64,000 nucleotides of DNA from Flaviramulus basaltis. GTDB lineage: Bacteria > Bacteroidota > Bacteroidia > Flavobacteriales > Flavobacteriaceae. The notes below the pieces were generated by a model that was not told the DNA's origin, searched no databases, and was given only the letters and a program-made list of their open reading frames with translations. This document shows positions 46,595 to 55,982 of the stretch, piece by piece. Position numbers and translations under genes: made by a program. Numbering within the stretch: the stretch's first letter is position 1; the number at the start of each line of letters is the position of its first letter. The DNA is taken from the NCBI RefSeq assembly GCF_900114265.1, contig NZ_FPKV01000001.1, positions 1,116,001 to 1,180,000 on the forward strand, in the 5' to 3' direction.

Positions 46595-48547
46595 ATGCAA
46601 GAGTTACAACTTTCAGATTGGTTACCTACCACAAACAAAGAGGTGAAAATTCGCGGATGGGAAGCACTAGATGTTATCCTATTTAGTGGAGATGCTTATG
46701 TGGATCACCCAACGTTTGGTCCTGCGGTTATTGGACGTTTGTTAGAAAGTTTTGGCTTGCGTGTCGCTATTGTTCCACAACCTAATGTGAATGATAATCT
46801 TCAAGATTTTGTAAAACTTGGGAAACCAAAATTATTTTTTGGTGTTACAGGTGGTTGTATGGATCCTATGGTTAGCAATTATAATGCTAATAAAAAGAAG
46901 CGTGATAATGATGCCTATACTCCAAATGGAGATATTGGCTTTAGACCAGATTATGCATCTACCGTTTATAGTAATATTTTAAAAGAAAAATGGCCTGATA
47001 CTCCCGTTTTAATTGGAGGTATTGAAGGGTCTTTGCGTCGTGTTACACATTACGATTATTGGAGCGATAAACTCATGCCAACTATTTTAGAAACTTCTAA
47101 AGCAGATATGTTGGTTTATGGAATGGGTGAGCAACCACTACGCGAAATTATACGTTTGCTAGAAAAAGGCGTGCCTTTTAATAGTATTAATACGGTAAAT
47201 CAAACAGCGGTTCTTTTAAATAAAGATGAAAAAATTCCGAAAAACAGTAATTGGGAAGATGTAGAAATCGCTTCTCATGAAACCTGTTTAAAGGATAAGA
47301 AAAAATACGCATCAAATTTTAAAGTAATAGAGCAGGAATCTAACAAATTGGCTGCACGACGAATTTTTCAAAAAGTTGGCGATAAGGTATTGATGATAAA
47401 TCCGCCATATCCAACCATGACGGAAGCAGAAATTGATGCTTCTTTCGATTTGCCTTACACACGTTTACCACATCCAAAATATAACAAACGTGGAGCAATT
47501 CCTGCGTTTGAGATGATTAAGTTTTCCATAAACATTCACAGAGGTTGTTTTGGAGGTTGTAGTTTTTGTACCATTTCTGCACATCAAGGAAAATTTATAG
47601 CGAGTAGAAGTCAAGAATCTATTTTAAAAGAAGTTGATACCGTTGCAAATATGCCAGATTTTAAAGGCTATTTATCCGATATTGGCGGGCCAAGTGCAAA
47701 CATGTACAAAATGAAAGGTAAAGTACAATCTATTTGCGACAAGTGTGTTGCGCCTAGTTGTATTTCGCCAGTAATTTGTAGTAATTTAGATACGTCTCAC
47801 AAACCTTTAACTGAATTATACCAAGCAGTAGATAGTCATCCGAAAGTAAAAAAATCGTTTATTGGTAGTGGAATTCGTCACGATATGTTGGTGCCAGAAT
47901 TTAATAAAAATGCAGATCCAAAAGAGTTAGACGATTATACGGAAGAAGTGATGACGAAGCACGTTTCTGGGCGACTTAAAGTAGCGCCAGAACACACCAG
48001 TGATCCTGTGTTGAAACTGATGCGTAAACCATCGTTTACATACTTCCATAAGTTTAAAGAGCGTTTTGATAAAATAAATATAGCTAAAGGTTTAAAGCTT
48101 CAACTCATACCATACTTTATATCAAATCACCCAGCTTGCGAAGTTGAAGATATGGCAAACTTAGCTGCCGAAACCAAAGATATGGGCTTCCAATTAGAGC
48201 AAGTACAAGGTTTTACACCAACACCAATGACGGTGGCTACGGTAATTTATTACAGCGGTTACCATCCTTACACGCTTAAAAAAGTAAACACTCCAATTAC
48301 ACGTAAAGAAAAAGACGAACAACACCGTTTTTTCTTTTGGTATAAAGATGAAAATAAAGAGTGGATTAAAAAGACTTTAAATAAATTAGGGCGTCAAGAT
48401 TTATTAAAGGTTCTTCTTCCTGAAAAAACTGAAAAATGGCGTAAAAACAAACCTAGTGGAAACGCGAAACATACTTTTGATGATGCTGTGCCTTTTAACC
48501 AAAGGAAGAATAAGGCTAAGTTTAAGAGTAATAAGAAAAGTAGGTAG
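46595..48547 (+). CDS. YgiQ-family radical SAM protein
   Basis: 650 aa. An N-terminal cobalamin-like/UPF0313 domain (GDAYVDHPTFGPAVIGRLLE), then the 4Fe-4S radical SAM motif in RGCFGGCSFCTISAHQG, and a C-terminal extension with a basic tail. Further Cys (CDKCVAPSCISPVIC) may hold a second cluster. The reaction is not established for the family. Confidence 0.88.
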   Translation: MQELQLSDWLPTTNKEVKIRGWEALDVILFSGDAYVDHPTFGPAVIGRLLESFGLRVAIVPQPNVNDNLQDFVKLGKPKLFFGVTGGCMDPMVSNYNANKKKRDNDAYTPNGDIGFRPDYASTVYSNILKEKWPDTPVLIGGIEGSLRRVTHYDYWSDKLMPTILETSKADMLVYGMGEQPLREIIRLLEKGVPFNSINTVNQTAVLLNKDEKIPKNSNWEDVEIASHETCLKDKKKYASNFKVIEQESNKLAARRIFQKVGDKVLMINPPYPTMTEAEIDASFDLPYTRLPHPKYNKRGAIPAFEMIKFSINIHRGCFGGCSFCTISAHQGKFIASRSQESILKEVDTVANMPDFKGYLSDIGGPSANMYKMKGKVQSICDKCVAPSCISPVICSNLDTSHKPLTELYQAVDSHPKVKKSFIGSGIRHDMLVPEFNKNADPKELDDYTEEVMTKHVSGRLKVAPEHTSDPVLKLMRKPSFTYFHKFKERFDKINIAKGLKLQLIPYFISNHPACEVEDMANLAAETKDMGFQLEQVQGFTPTPMTVATVIYYSGYHPYTLKKVNTPITRKEKDEQHRFFFWYKDENKEWIKKTLNKLGRQDLLKVLLPEKTEKWRKNKPSGNAKHTFDDAVPFNQRKNKAKFKSNKKSR

Positions 48548-48731
48548 TGTTTTTTATTCAAGTATTTCAAATTTCAGTGAGGCTTTATTCTTTAAATCTC
48601 TGTTTTAATTTATGAAATTATAGCGATCAATTTAATGCCTGATTGCTAGTTAGTAACTATGTATAGTAACTTTAATTTTACGTCTTGCTCATGTCATTAC
48701 TCTGCAATTCGTAACCACTCAAAACCAATCA

Positions 48732-49796
48732 ATGATTACAGATATAAGCGTAAATAAACCAGAGCCTTTTTTACCAGAACAACCGTTACCACAATTTAAC
48801 AGATCTATTAATGTTAATCGTGCTATTAAAGGTTTAGAAGCTGGAAAGCCAATAATGATAACAGAATTTTATAGTAACGGTTTATCGCTACTTAAAGAGT
48901 TGCAGAAGCATCTTAAAAATAAGTTTCCTGGCAATTCTTTTCAAGAGCAACGTACGTTTCGGTCCGAATTTCAAAAGCTATCCAATCTTATTTATATACA
49001 AATTGTAGATCATAAATTAACGGTTAAGAAAGCGCCATCTATTGGTTGGTTGGTAAAGCTATATCCAGAAACTAGCAATTTCTTTTTACCTTTTCCACAA
49101 GTACAAGGACTAAACAGTGCTTGGCAGTGGTATTTAAACGGCATTGCGGTTCCTGTGTTACGAAATAAAATACATCCTTATTATGGTACATATTTCCCAA
49201 CTCGATTTGATCATTTAATACTTTTTGATAATTGGCTGAAACGTTACGAAGGGCCTAAAAAATCTGCCATAGATGTTGGTATTGGAAGTGGCGTGTTGGC
49301 TTTTCAAATGGTAAAACATGATTTTCAGAAGGTTTTTGGGACTGATACTAACCCAAATGCTATTGTTGGACTTACAGAATCTATGGGAGATACAAAAATG
49401 TCTAGAAAAATAGAACTGGATTTCGCACCTCTTTTTGGTAAGTTTGAAAAGCAAACAGAACTCATTGTTTTTAACCCACCTTGGTTACCAGCAGCTCACG
49501 ATTTATATAAAAATGACGAAGCTATTTACTACAACGAAAACCTATTTCCAGATTTTTTCGCCGAAGCTAAAAAGAGACTCTTACCAGAAGGAAAGCTTGT
49601 TATTATATTCTCCAATTTAGCACAAATAACAAATGCTACAGCACATCCTATAGAAAAAGAACTTGCTGAAGGCGGGCGTTTTAAATTAGAGAACTGTTTA
49701 AAAAGAAAAGTGAAAGGTGCCTCAGATAAAACAAAGCGTGACCAAAATTGGCGTGCTGAAGAAGAAGTGGAACTTTGGGAGTTGGTAAATGTATAA
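48732..49796 (+). CDS. Class I SAM-dependent methyltransferase (HemK/RlmF-like)
   Basis: 354 aa. SAM-binding motif I VGIGSGVLAFQ and the NPPW catalytic motif (VFNPPWLP) typical of N-methyltransferases that modify glutamine amides or adenine N6. The first 150 residues are a helical substrate domain. The substrate cannot be told from sequence. It is preceded by a 184-bp gap with nothing I recognise. Confidence 0.8.
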   Translation: MITDISVNKPEPFLPEQPLPQFNRSINVNRAIKGLEAGKPIMITEFYSNGLSLLKELQKHLKNKFPGNSFQEQRTFRSEFQKLSNLIYIQIVDHKLTVKKAPSIGWLVKLYPETSNFFLPFPQVQGLNSAWQWYLNGIAVPVLRNKIHPYYGTYFPTRFDHLILFDNWLKRYEGPKKSAIDVGIGSGVLAFQMVKHDFQKVFGTDTNPNAIVGLTESMGDTKMSRKIELDFAPLFGKFEKQTELIVFNPPWLPAAHDLYKNDEAIYYNENLFPDFFAEAKKRLLPEGKLVIIFSNLAQITNATAHPIEKELAEGGRFKLENCLKRKVKGASDKTKRDQNWRAEEEVELWELVNV

Positions 49797-49811
49797 GGTT
49801 TTCAATTCTTT

Positions 49812-50132
49812 TCAAGTGTAAATCCCACATTTTTTGCAAAGATTTAGTTCGATTAAAACTCTAACTAATCCTTTACAGTTATGACATAGTTTATATGTGT
49901 TTCCATCAAAATCATAAAATTCATCTCCATCTAATTCTTCCCAATCTGTAAAATAAAACCATTCTTCTTCTGTATCAATGGTTTTCAATTCTTCTTCCCA
50001 AATTAATCCAAGCGATTCTACATATTTTTTTGCGTGTTCTATTGTTCTGGAATAATGGCCTCCTTCATGAAAAATGACTCCTTTATTCATTCCTTTTCCA
50101 TCATCACTAGATTTTCTTGCGTACCAAACCAT
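49812..50132 (-). CDS. Small zinc-ribbon protein of unknown function
   Basis: 106 aa. N-terminal KGVIFHEGGHYSRTIEHA and an acidic middle, then a C-terminal CHNC-x14-CKKC, a zinc-ribbon. No signal peptide. Transcribed away from the XRE gene at 50222; a shared 36-bp dyad lies between them. No family recognised. Probably an accessory gene, as the gene set differs from the housekeeping genes around it. Confidence 0.65.
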   Translation of the reverse strand: MVWYARKSSDDGKGMNKGVIFHEGGHYSRTIEHAKKYVESLGLIWEEELKTIDTEEEWFYFTDWEELDGDEFYDFDGNTYKLCHNCKGLVRVLIELNLCKKCGIYT

Positions 50133-50156
50133 TAATTAAGGTTTTAAATTTAGTGT

Positions 50157-50164
50157 CAAATATA
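50157..50164 (-). promoter_or_regulatory. -7 promoter element of the zinc-ribbon gene (TATATTTG)
   Basis: Exact TAnnTTTG match on the minus strand, 24 nt before the ATG at 50132, with the dyad just upstream. Confidence 0.5.
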
Positions 50165-50173
50165 ATAAAATGA

Positions 50174-50209
50174 TACTTATTGTATGTTGACAATTGCATA
50201 CAATAGGTA
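50174..50209. promoter_or_regulatory. 36-bp inverted repeat between divergent genes (candidate operator)
   Basis: Left arm TACTTATTGTATG (50174-50186), right arm CATACAATAGGTA (50197-50209), one mismatch in 13, around TTGACAATTG. It covers the spacer and -33 region of the XRE promoter and lies 9 bp upstream of the opposite -7 element. Confidence 0.65.
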
Positions 50210-50217
50210 TAGTTTCG
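50210..50217 (+). promoter_or_regulatory. -7-like element of the XRE gene (TAGTTTCG)
   Basis: One mismatch to TAnnTTTG, with TTG (50187-50189) 20 bp upstream inside the dyad. It ends 4 nt before the ATG, so a leaderless mRNA is likely. Confidence 0.45.
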
Positions 50218-50221
50218 GCTA

Positions 50222-50491
50222 ATGGTGAATAAATTCCTTCTTAAAGAATTTGGACAAAGAATTAGAGAGTTAAGACTTGAAAATAAACTAAGTCAAGAAA
50301 AACTATCTTTTAAAACAGGCTTTCATAGAACATATATTGGTATGATTGAAAGAGGTGAACGTAATATTTCAATAACCAATATTGCTGTATTTTCAAAAGC
50401 TTTTGAAATGGATATTTCTGAATTACTAAACTTCAAAAATCAGAACTCAAAACTAAGCTTTAAAGATTATAAATTAAAAAGCAAAGAATAA
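50222..50491 (+). CDS. XRE-family helix-turn-helix regulator (C-protein-like)
   Basis: 89 aa. HTH at about 10-65: FGQRIRELRLENKLSQEKLS, then FHRTYIGMIERGERNISI. The HRTYIGMIERGERN segment and size are very close to controller (C) proteins of restriction-modification systems, though generic XRE regulators share it. Probably binds the 36-bp dyad at its own promoter. The next gene starts on its stop (TAATG overlap). Confidence 0.85.
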   Translation: MVNKFLLKEFGQRIRELRLENKLSQEKLSFKTGFHRTYIGMIERGERNISITNIAVFSKAFEMDISELLNFKNQNSKLSFKDYKLKSKE

Positions 50492-50961
50492 TGTCAAGAG
50501 CTCATACTTTTAAATTGACATTATCAAATAATGTTACAGAGAAAGAAGGAATTAGTTATATGTTAGAAGAACAGACTGGTTTTTTTAAGATTGATTTACC
50601 TATGAAAAAAGATTTACTCGATATCTTAGAGTTGCCACATAGTTTTAAACAATCTTTTGATATGATTTATATACCTAAGCTAGAAGGTTTTGAGTTTAAA
50701 GAAGATTATATTGAAACTTATTTAGATGAAATTCAATTTATAGAAATAAAAACGACTAAAAAATTTCTACCAGAAAATCCAAAAGGATTTTTCTTTGGAG
50801 CAACAGAGAATGAATTTAATTTCGCAAAGCTAGTTGGAGATAGATTTAGGTTTTGCTTTATTTCTTTAAACCCAAAATCGCTATCATATTCTTTACTCAA
50901 AATGGATGAGTTGGAAGAAATAATAAAAAATAAAAGGATTCAATATCAAATAAATCTTTAA
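50491..50961 (+). CDS. EIK-motif protein, possible PD-(D/E)XK-type nuclease
   Basis: 156 aa. The C-terminal half has IQFIEIKTTKKF followed by ATENEFNFAKLVGDRFRFCF, a layout like DUF3883/restriction-endonuclease-type domains (E-x-K on a strand, then a helix and two strands). The upstream acidic partner may be Asp in YLDEIQ. Nuclease activity is an inference. Coupled to the C-protein-like gene. No methyltransferase or obvious partner is adjacent, apart from the MTase at 48732, which is not DNA-type by clear evidence. Stop overlaps polA by 4 bp. Confidence 0.6.
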   Translation: MSRAHTFKLTLSNNVTEKEGISYMLEEQTGFFKIDLPMKKDLLDILELPHSFKQSFDMIYIPKLEGFEFKEDYIETYLDEIQFIEIKTTKKFLPENPKGFFFGATENEFNFAKLVGDRFRFCFISLNPKSLSYSLLKMDELEEIIKNKRIQYQINL

Positions 50962-53804
50962 TGAGCCTCCAACCAATCAGCACCAACCCCAACCTCAACA
51001 TCCAAAGGAACGTCTAGTGTAAAAGCATTTTCCATTTCGGTTTTAATAAGAGTTTTCATGTCTTTTAATTCTGGTTTATACACATCAAAAACCAATTCAT
51101 CATGCACTTGAAGTAGCATTTTGGTTTTATAATTACCAGCTTCTAGCTTGTTGTAAATATTAATCATGGCAATTTTAATAATATCTGCTGCACTACCTTG
51201 TATTGGTGCGTTAACCGCATTACGTTCTGCAGCACCGCGAACCACAGCGTTTCTAGAATTAATATCTTTTAAATAACGACGACGCCCTAAAACGGTTTGC
51301 ACGTAACCATTATCTCTTGCAAAATCTACCAACTCACTCATGTAAGCACGAAGTTTTGGGTAGGTTTCATAATACGTATCAATTAACTCTTTGGCTTCGC
51401 CACGAGATAAATCGGTTTGATTGCTTAATCCAAAAGCAGATACACCATAAATAATCCCGAAGTTTACAGTTTTAGCATTGCCACGTTGTTCTCTAGTCAC
51501 AGCTTCTAATGGTACATTAAAGACTTTTGATGCAGTTGAGGCATGAATATCTTCACCATTTTTAAAGGCTTCAATCATGGTTTCTTCTTTACTTAAAGCA
51601 GCAATAATACGCAGTTCTATTTGGCTATAATCGGCAGCTAATAAGGTGTAATCTTCATTTCTTGGAATAAATGCTTTACGTACTTGTCTACCACGTTCTG
51701 TACGAATAGGAATGTTTTGTAAATTAGGATTGTTGCTACTTAAACGCCCAGTTGCGGCAACGGTTTGCATATAATCTGTATGAACTCTGCCTGTAGAAGG
51801 TTCTACTTGATTTGGTAACGCATCCACATAAGTGCTTTTTAATTTTGATAAGCCTCTAAAATCTAAAATATGTTGAATAATTTCATGGTCTTTAGCGAGG
51901 TAACTTAAAATATCTTCGGAGGTTGCGTATTGTCCTGTTTTGGTTTTTTTAGGCTTATCAACCAGCTTCATTTTATCAAATAAGATATCGCCCAATTGTT
52001 TTGGTGAAGCAATATTGAACTCTTCTCCGGCTTCTGTGTATATTATAGTTTCTAAGGCTTTTATGTCTATGGTTAATTGCTCAGATAATGAATTTAAGAA
52101 ATCTTTATCTAAATTAATACCTTCTAATTCCATAGCTGCTAAAACACGAAGTAGTGGAATTTCAATATCATCAAACAGTTTTTGTGTATTGGCTTCGCCT
52201 AATTCTTTTTCAAAATGTTCTTTTAATTGTAGCGTTATATCGGCATCTTCAACAGCATATTCAGTTTGTTTTTCCAAAGGAACATCACGCATATTTCCTT
52301 GATTTTTTCCTTTTTTTCCAATTAAAGCTTCAATAGGAATAGGTGTGTAGTTTAAATATGTTTCGGCTAAAACATCCATACTGTGGCGCATATCTGGATT
52401 TATTAAATAATGCGCTAACATGGTATCGAAGAATTTGCCTTTAACGTCAATGTTGTATTTTGCTAAAACTTTAATATCGTATTTTAAATTCTGACCAATT
52501 TTTTCGATGTTTTCACTTTCGAAAAACGGACGTAATTGTTCAATAAGTTCTTGTGCTTCTTCTCGGTTTTCTGGAAATGGTAAATAAAATCCTTTGCCAA
52601 CTTCCCACGAAAAGGCAATACCAACTAATTCGGCTACTAGCGGATTTAAACTTGTTGTTTCGGTATCAAAACAAACACTGGTTTGATTCATTAAATTTTT
52701 AACAAACAGTTTGGTTGCCATGCCAGAGGCAACACTTTGATAAAAATGTGAAGACGTTTTGGTAGTTTTTCTGGTAAATTCGGAAACGGGTTCAGCTTCT
52801 TTTGAACTTGATGGATCTGCTCCAAATAAAGAAAATTGTCCAGCTCCAGCAGATTTTGTTTCTTGTGGAGTTGCTTTTGCTTCAGAAGAAGTTTCTTGAG
52901 TAGCTGTTTCGGCTGTAGCTTCAACTGAAAAGGCTTTAGTGAAATTATCTATTAACCTTCTAAATTCTAATTCTTGAAAAATCTCGGTAACTTTTGGGAT
53001 ATCTGGGTGAGACATTTCAAAATTTTCTGCATGAAATTCTACAGGAACATCTAGCATAATAGTCGCTAGTTTTTTTGAAAGCATTCCCAATTCTTTAGCG
53101 GCTTCTATTTTTTCCTTCATTTTGCCTTTTAGCTCATGCGTATTTGCTAATAGGTTTTCCATGCTGCCATATTGGGCTAAAAATTTCTTTGCCGTTTTTT
53201 CTCCAACACCAGGTAATCCAGGAATATTATCACTAGAATCGCCCATCATTCCTAAAAAGTCAATAACTTGTAAAGGGTCTGTGACTTCAAATTTTTTCTG
53301 TACTTCTGGAATGCCCCAAGTTTCGTAACCACCACCAAAAACTGGGCGGTACATAAATATGTTTTCGGAAACTAATTGCGCAAAATCTTTATCTGGCGTT
53401 ACCATAAAGGTTTTGTAACCTTCTTTTTCGGCTTGTTTCGAGAGTGTTCCAATAACATCATCTGCTTCAAAGCCTTCTTTTACCATAATAGGTATGTGCA
53501 TCGCCTTTAAAATATCTTGAATGTATGGAACGGCTATTTTTATAGCTTCTGGTGTTGCGTCTCGGTTGGCTTTGTAAGCTTCAAACATTTCAACTCTATC
53601 GGCACTTCCGCCTTTATCAAAACAAACGGCTAAATGGTCTGGTCTTTCACGTTTAATAACATCTAAAAGGGAATTCATAAACCCCATAATTGCTGAGGTA
53701 TCAACTCCTTTTGAATTGATTCTTGGGTTTTTTATAAAAGCGTAATAACCACGGAATATTAAAGCGTAAGCATCTACTAAAAAAAGGCGTTTTTGATCGG
53801 ACAT
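50958..53804 (-). CDS. polA: DNA polymerase I
   Basis: 948 aa, full three-domain form. 5'-3' exonuclease (1-290; LFLVDAYALIFRGYYAF, ADDVIGTL), a Gln/Ala-rich linker, 3'-5' exonuclease with intact FDTETTSL (Asp and Glu) and polymerase with LLAADYSQIELRIIAALS, the O helix region and QVHDELVFDV. Replicative gap filling and repair. Confidence 0.96.
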   Translation of the reverse strand: MSDQKRLFLVDAYALIFRGYYAFIKNPRINSKGVDTSAIMGFMNSLLDVIKRERPDHLAVCFDKGGSADRVEMFEAYKANRDATPEAIKIAVPYIQDILKAMHIPIMVKEGFEADDVIGTLSKQAEKEGYKTFMVTPDKDFAQLVSENIFMYRPVFGGGYETWGIPEVQKKFEVTDPLQVIDFLGMMGDSSDNIPGLPGVGEKTAKKFLAQYGSMENLLANTHELKGKMKEKIEAAKELGMLSKKLATIMLDVPVEFHAENFEMSHPDIPKVTEIFQELEFRRLIDNFTKAFSVEATAETATQETSSEAKATPQETKSAGAGQFSLFGADPSSSKEAEPVSEFTRKTTKTSSHFYQSVASGMATKLFVKNLMNQTSVCFDTETTSLNPLVAELVGIAFSWEVGKGFYLPFPENREEAQELIEQLRPFFESENIEKIGQNLKYDIKVLAKYNIDVKGKFFDTMLAHYLINPDMRHSMDVLAETYLNYTPIPIEALIGKKGKNQGNMRDVPLEKQTEYAVEDADITLQLKEHFEKELGEANTQKLFDDIEIPLLRVLAAMELEGINLDKDFLNSLSEQLTIDIKALETIIYTEAGEEFNIASPKQLGDILFDKMKLVDKPKKTKTGQYATSEDILSYLAKDHEIIQHILDFRGLSKLKSTYVDALPNQVEPSTGRVHTDYMQTVAATGRLSSNNPNLQNIPIRTERGRQVRKAFIPRNEDYTLLAADYSQIELRIIAALSKEETMIEAFKNGEDIHASTASKVFNVPLEAVTREQRGNAKTVNFGIIYGVSAFGLSNQTDLSRGEAKELIDTYYETYPKLRAYMSELVDFARDNGYVQTVLGRRRYLKDINSRNAVVRGAAERNAVNAPIQGSAADIIKIAMINIYNKLEAGNYKTKMLLQVHDELVFDVYKPELKDMKTLIKTEMENAFTLDVPLDVEVGVGADWLEAH

Positions 53805-53895
53805 ATTTTTGTTTTGTTGAAGACCATAAAACTACAAAACTTAATTGTGGCATTGAAATGCAATTTGTAATTTTCCAAAGTTAATTTTATAATAA

Positions 53896-54825
53896 ATGAA
53901 TACATTCTCAATTGCCATACACGGAGGCGCAGGAACATTGGTAAAAGGCATGATGACTCCTGAGTTAGAAGCTGAGTATAAACAAGCGTTAAAAGTTGCT
54001 TTAGATAAAGGTTTTTCGGTTTTAGAAAATGGAGGGATGGCGATTGATGCTGTTGAGGAAGCTGTAAAGCTATTGGAAAACTCTCATTTATTTAATGCGG
54101 GTAAAGGTTCTGTATTTACTGCAACTGAATCTCATGAGATGGATGCCAGTATTATGGATGGAAAAACCTTAAATGCAGGAGCAGTAAGTTTGATTTCGGG
54201 TATTAAAAATCCAGTGAGTTTAGCACGTGATGTTATGGAGAAAAGCGAACATGTATTTCTTGCTGGCGATGGCGCAATGCAGTTTGCAAAGGAGTTAGAG
54301 TATAAAATTGAAGATGCTTCTTATTTTTATGATAAACTTAGACATAATCAATGGTTAGAAATTAAGGACACTGATAGTTTTCAATTGGATCATGCTAAAA
54401 AGAAAGATTCTAAATTTGGGACTGTTGGAGCGGTTGCTTGCGACCAAAATGGAGATGTTGCAGCAGCAACATCTACTGGTGGAATGACCAATAAAAAATG
54501 GGGACGTGTGGGTGATAGCCCAATGATTGGCGCTGGAAATTACGCCAATAATAAAACATGCGCGATTAGTTGTACGGGTAGTGGTGAGTTTTTTATTAGA
54601 GGTGTTGTGGCTTATGATGTGGCTTGTTTAATGGAGCACAAAGGGTTATCGATAGAAGAAGCTTCAAACGAAGTAATAAACAAACGTATTCTTGAAATTG
54701 GTGGAGATGGCGGTTTAATTGCTGTTGATGCTAAAGGAAATATTGCGATGCCTTTTAATACAGAGGGCATGTATAGAGCTTGTAAATCTTCAAAAGGAAC
54801 TGAGGAGATTTCTATTTATAAGTAA
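53896..54825 (+). CDS. Isoaspartyl peptidase / L-asparaginase (Ntn hydrolase)
   Basis: 309 aa. N-terminal IHGGAGT and nucleophile Thr176 in FGTVGAVACD, where autocleavage would split the chain into alpha and beta subunits; GGMTNKKWGRVGDSP follows. No signal peptide. In the cyanophycin pathway this activity cleaves the beta-Asp-Arg dipeptide released by cyanophycinase. It is next to cphB and cphA, which makes that role likely. Confidence 0.9.
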   Translation: MNTFSIAIHGGAGTLVKGMMTPELEAEYKQALKVALDKGFSVLENGGMAIDAVEEAVKLLENSHLFNAGKGSVFTATESHEMDASIMDGKTLNAGAVSLISGIKNPVSLARDVMEKSEHVFLAGDGAMQFAKELEYKIEDASYFYDKLRHNQWLEIKDTDSFQLDHAKKKDSKFGTVGAVACDQNGDVAAATSTGGMTNKKWGRVGDSPMIGAGNYANNKTCAISCTGSGEFFIRGVVAYDVACLMEHKGLSIEEASNEVINKRILEIGGDGGLIAVDAKGNIAMPFNTEGMYRACKSSKGTEEISIYK

Positions 54826-54889
54826 CAAATGCTTTTGAAAAAAGTGATCTCATGATAGTTAACTAAAAGCTTAAATAATTCTCGATTTC

Positions 54890-54965
54890 GCGTTAGGGAT
54901 TGCAACGGCATCCTTTTGCTTTTTTGCAAAAGATATAGTGTAAAGCGCGACCTTTAGGTAACGCC
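54890..54965 (-). repeat. Dispersed palindromic repeat element, copy 2
   Basis: 76-bp element in opposite orientation to copy 1 at 658-739. Read on the minus strand it starts GGCGTTACCTAAAGGTCGCG and ends CAATCCCTAACGC, with an inner hairpin CTTTTGC/GCAAAAG. It sits between the convergent isoaspartyl peptidase and cphB genes. Confidence 0.7.
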
Positions 54966-55013
54966 ATAATAATTTTTATTTAATTGAAGAGGTTTCTGCT
55001 TTGTAAGAATTGA

Positions 55014-55871
55014 TTATATAAAAGGGGCTTCAATTGGTAAAACAGTAACTTTTCTTTCCTTTATATTGTATTCATCCCCATTTGAAAGTACATGAACCGT
55101 CATGTTTGCCATAGTCATAGGTGTGCCTTCTTCCAGAATTTTTTCATTATTGTGCGTGAGGGTGCTTCCATCAAAAACAATAGCCATTCCAGAGCCTATA
55201 ACGGTACAATCATTTCCGTTTTTAATAATCATTCCGGTATCTTCGGCTAAACCAATACCTATTAAATTCGGGTATTTTGCAACTGCTTCGCTTTGTCTTC
55301 CAAACCTACCACGTCTAATAAAATGCGTATCAATTATTAACTCGGGGATTAATCCTAAACCTTTATACATAGTTACGGCTCCTTTTACAAAAGCTTCCGC
55401 AGCACTTCCTCCTGCAATCATTTCCTTTGCCATAACCATAGCGCCAGCACTTGTACCAGCGATAACAAATCCAGTTTCATTTTGGTATCTATCAACTAGG
55501 ATGTTATGAATGGTAGTGCCACCAATTTTATTTGTTATTTTAGATTGATCGCCACCAGAAAACATGACACAATTTGCAGATTTGATTAAATCTATCGATT
55601 CTTGCTTTTCAGAATCTTCTTTACTTCTAATATCAAGAATATGAACATCTTTACAGCCTAAAGTTGTAAAAGCATCCATGTAATTTTCTCCAACTTCAAT
55701 AGGAATTCGTGATGCTGTAGGGATAACTACAATTTTTGCATTAACACCACCAGCTTCTTTTAATACATGAGATAGTATACCTTCGGTTATAAACTCTAAA
55801 GTATACATTTCGTTGGTTTCTAAACCTTTATCTTCATTTCCTCCAATAGGAATTAACGTGCCTTTTATCAT
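55014..55871 (-). CDS. cphB: Cyanophycinase
   Basis: 285 aa, serine peptidase of family S51. Nucleophile elbow IAGTSAGAMVM, and GGDQSKIT, THFIRRGRFGR and GIGLAEDTGM around the active site. Cleaves cyanophycin (poly-Asp with Arg side chains) to beta-Asp-Arg. No signal peptide, so intracellular. Divergent from cphA; its -7 element is at 55907-55914. Confidence 0.93.
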   Translation of the reverse strand: MIKGTLIPIGGNEDKGLETNEMYTLEFITEGILSHVLKEAGGVNAKIVVIPTASRIPIEVGENYMDAFTTLGCKDVHILDIRSKEDSEKQESIDLIKSANCVMFSGGDQSKITNKIGGTTIHNILVDRYQNETGFVIAGTSAGAMVMAKEMIAGGSAAEAFVKGAVTMYKGLGLIPELIIDTHFIRRGRFGRQSEAVAKYPNLIGIGLAEDTGMIIKNGNDCTVIGSGMAIVFDGSTLTHNNEKILEEGTPMTMANMTVHVLSNGDEYNIKERKVTVLPIEAPFI

Positions 55872-55906
55872 CTGCCTAAAAATCTGTACTTCTTTTTTAT
55901 TTAGGG

Positions 55907-55914
55907 CAAAAATA
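55907..55914 (-). promoter_or_regulatory. -7 promoter element of cphB (TATTTTTG)
   Basis: Exact TAnnTTTG match in the 111-bp gap between divergent cphB and cphA; leader about 30 nt. Confidence 0.5.
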
Positions 55915-55982
55915 AACTAATTTTTTTAGTGTAAAATGTATATATTTATAATCTTCCATATAAAAATTAAAATCTATCCCGA

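Noticed and set aside
48548-48731. Possible small RNA or gene between the YgiQ-type gene and the methyltransferase
   Set aside because: No hairpin, promoter match or open frame with support was found; treated as plain spacer.
50187-50215. E. coli-like promoter TTGACA with TATAGT upstream of the XRE gene
   Set aside because: The spacing is only 15 bp and this phylum does not use that consensus; the TTG and TAGTTTCG pair fits the Bacteroidota layout better.
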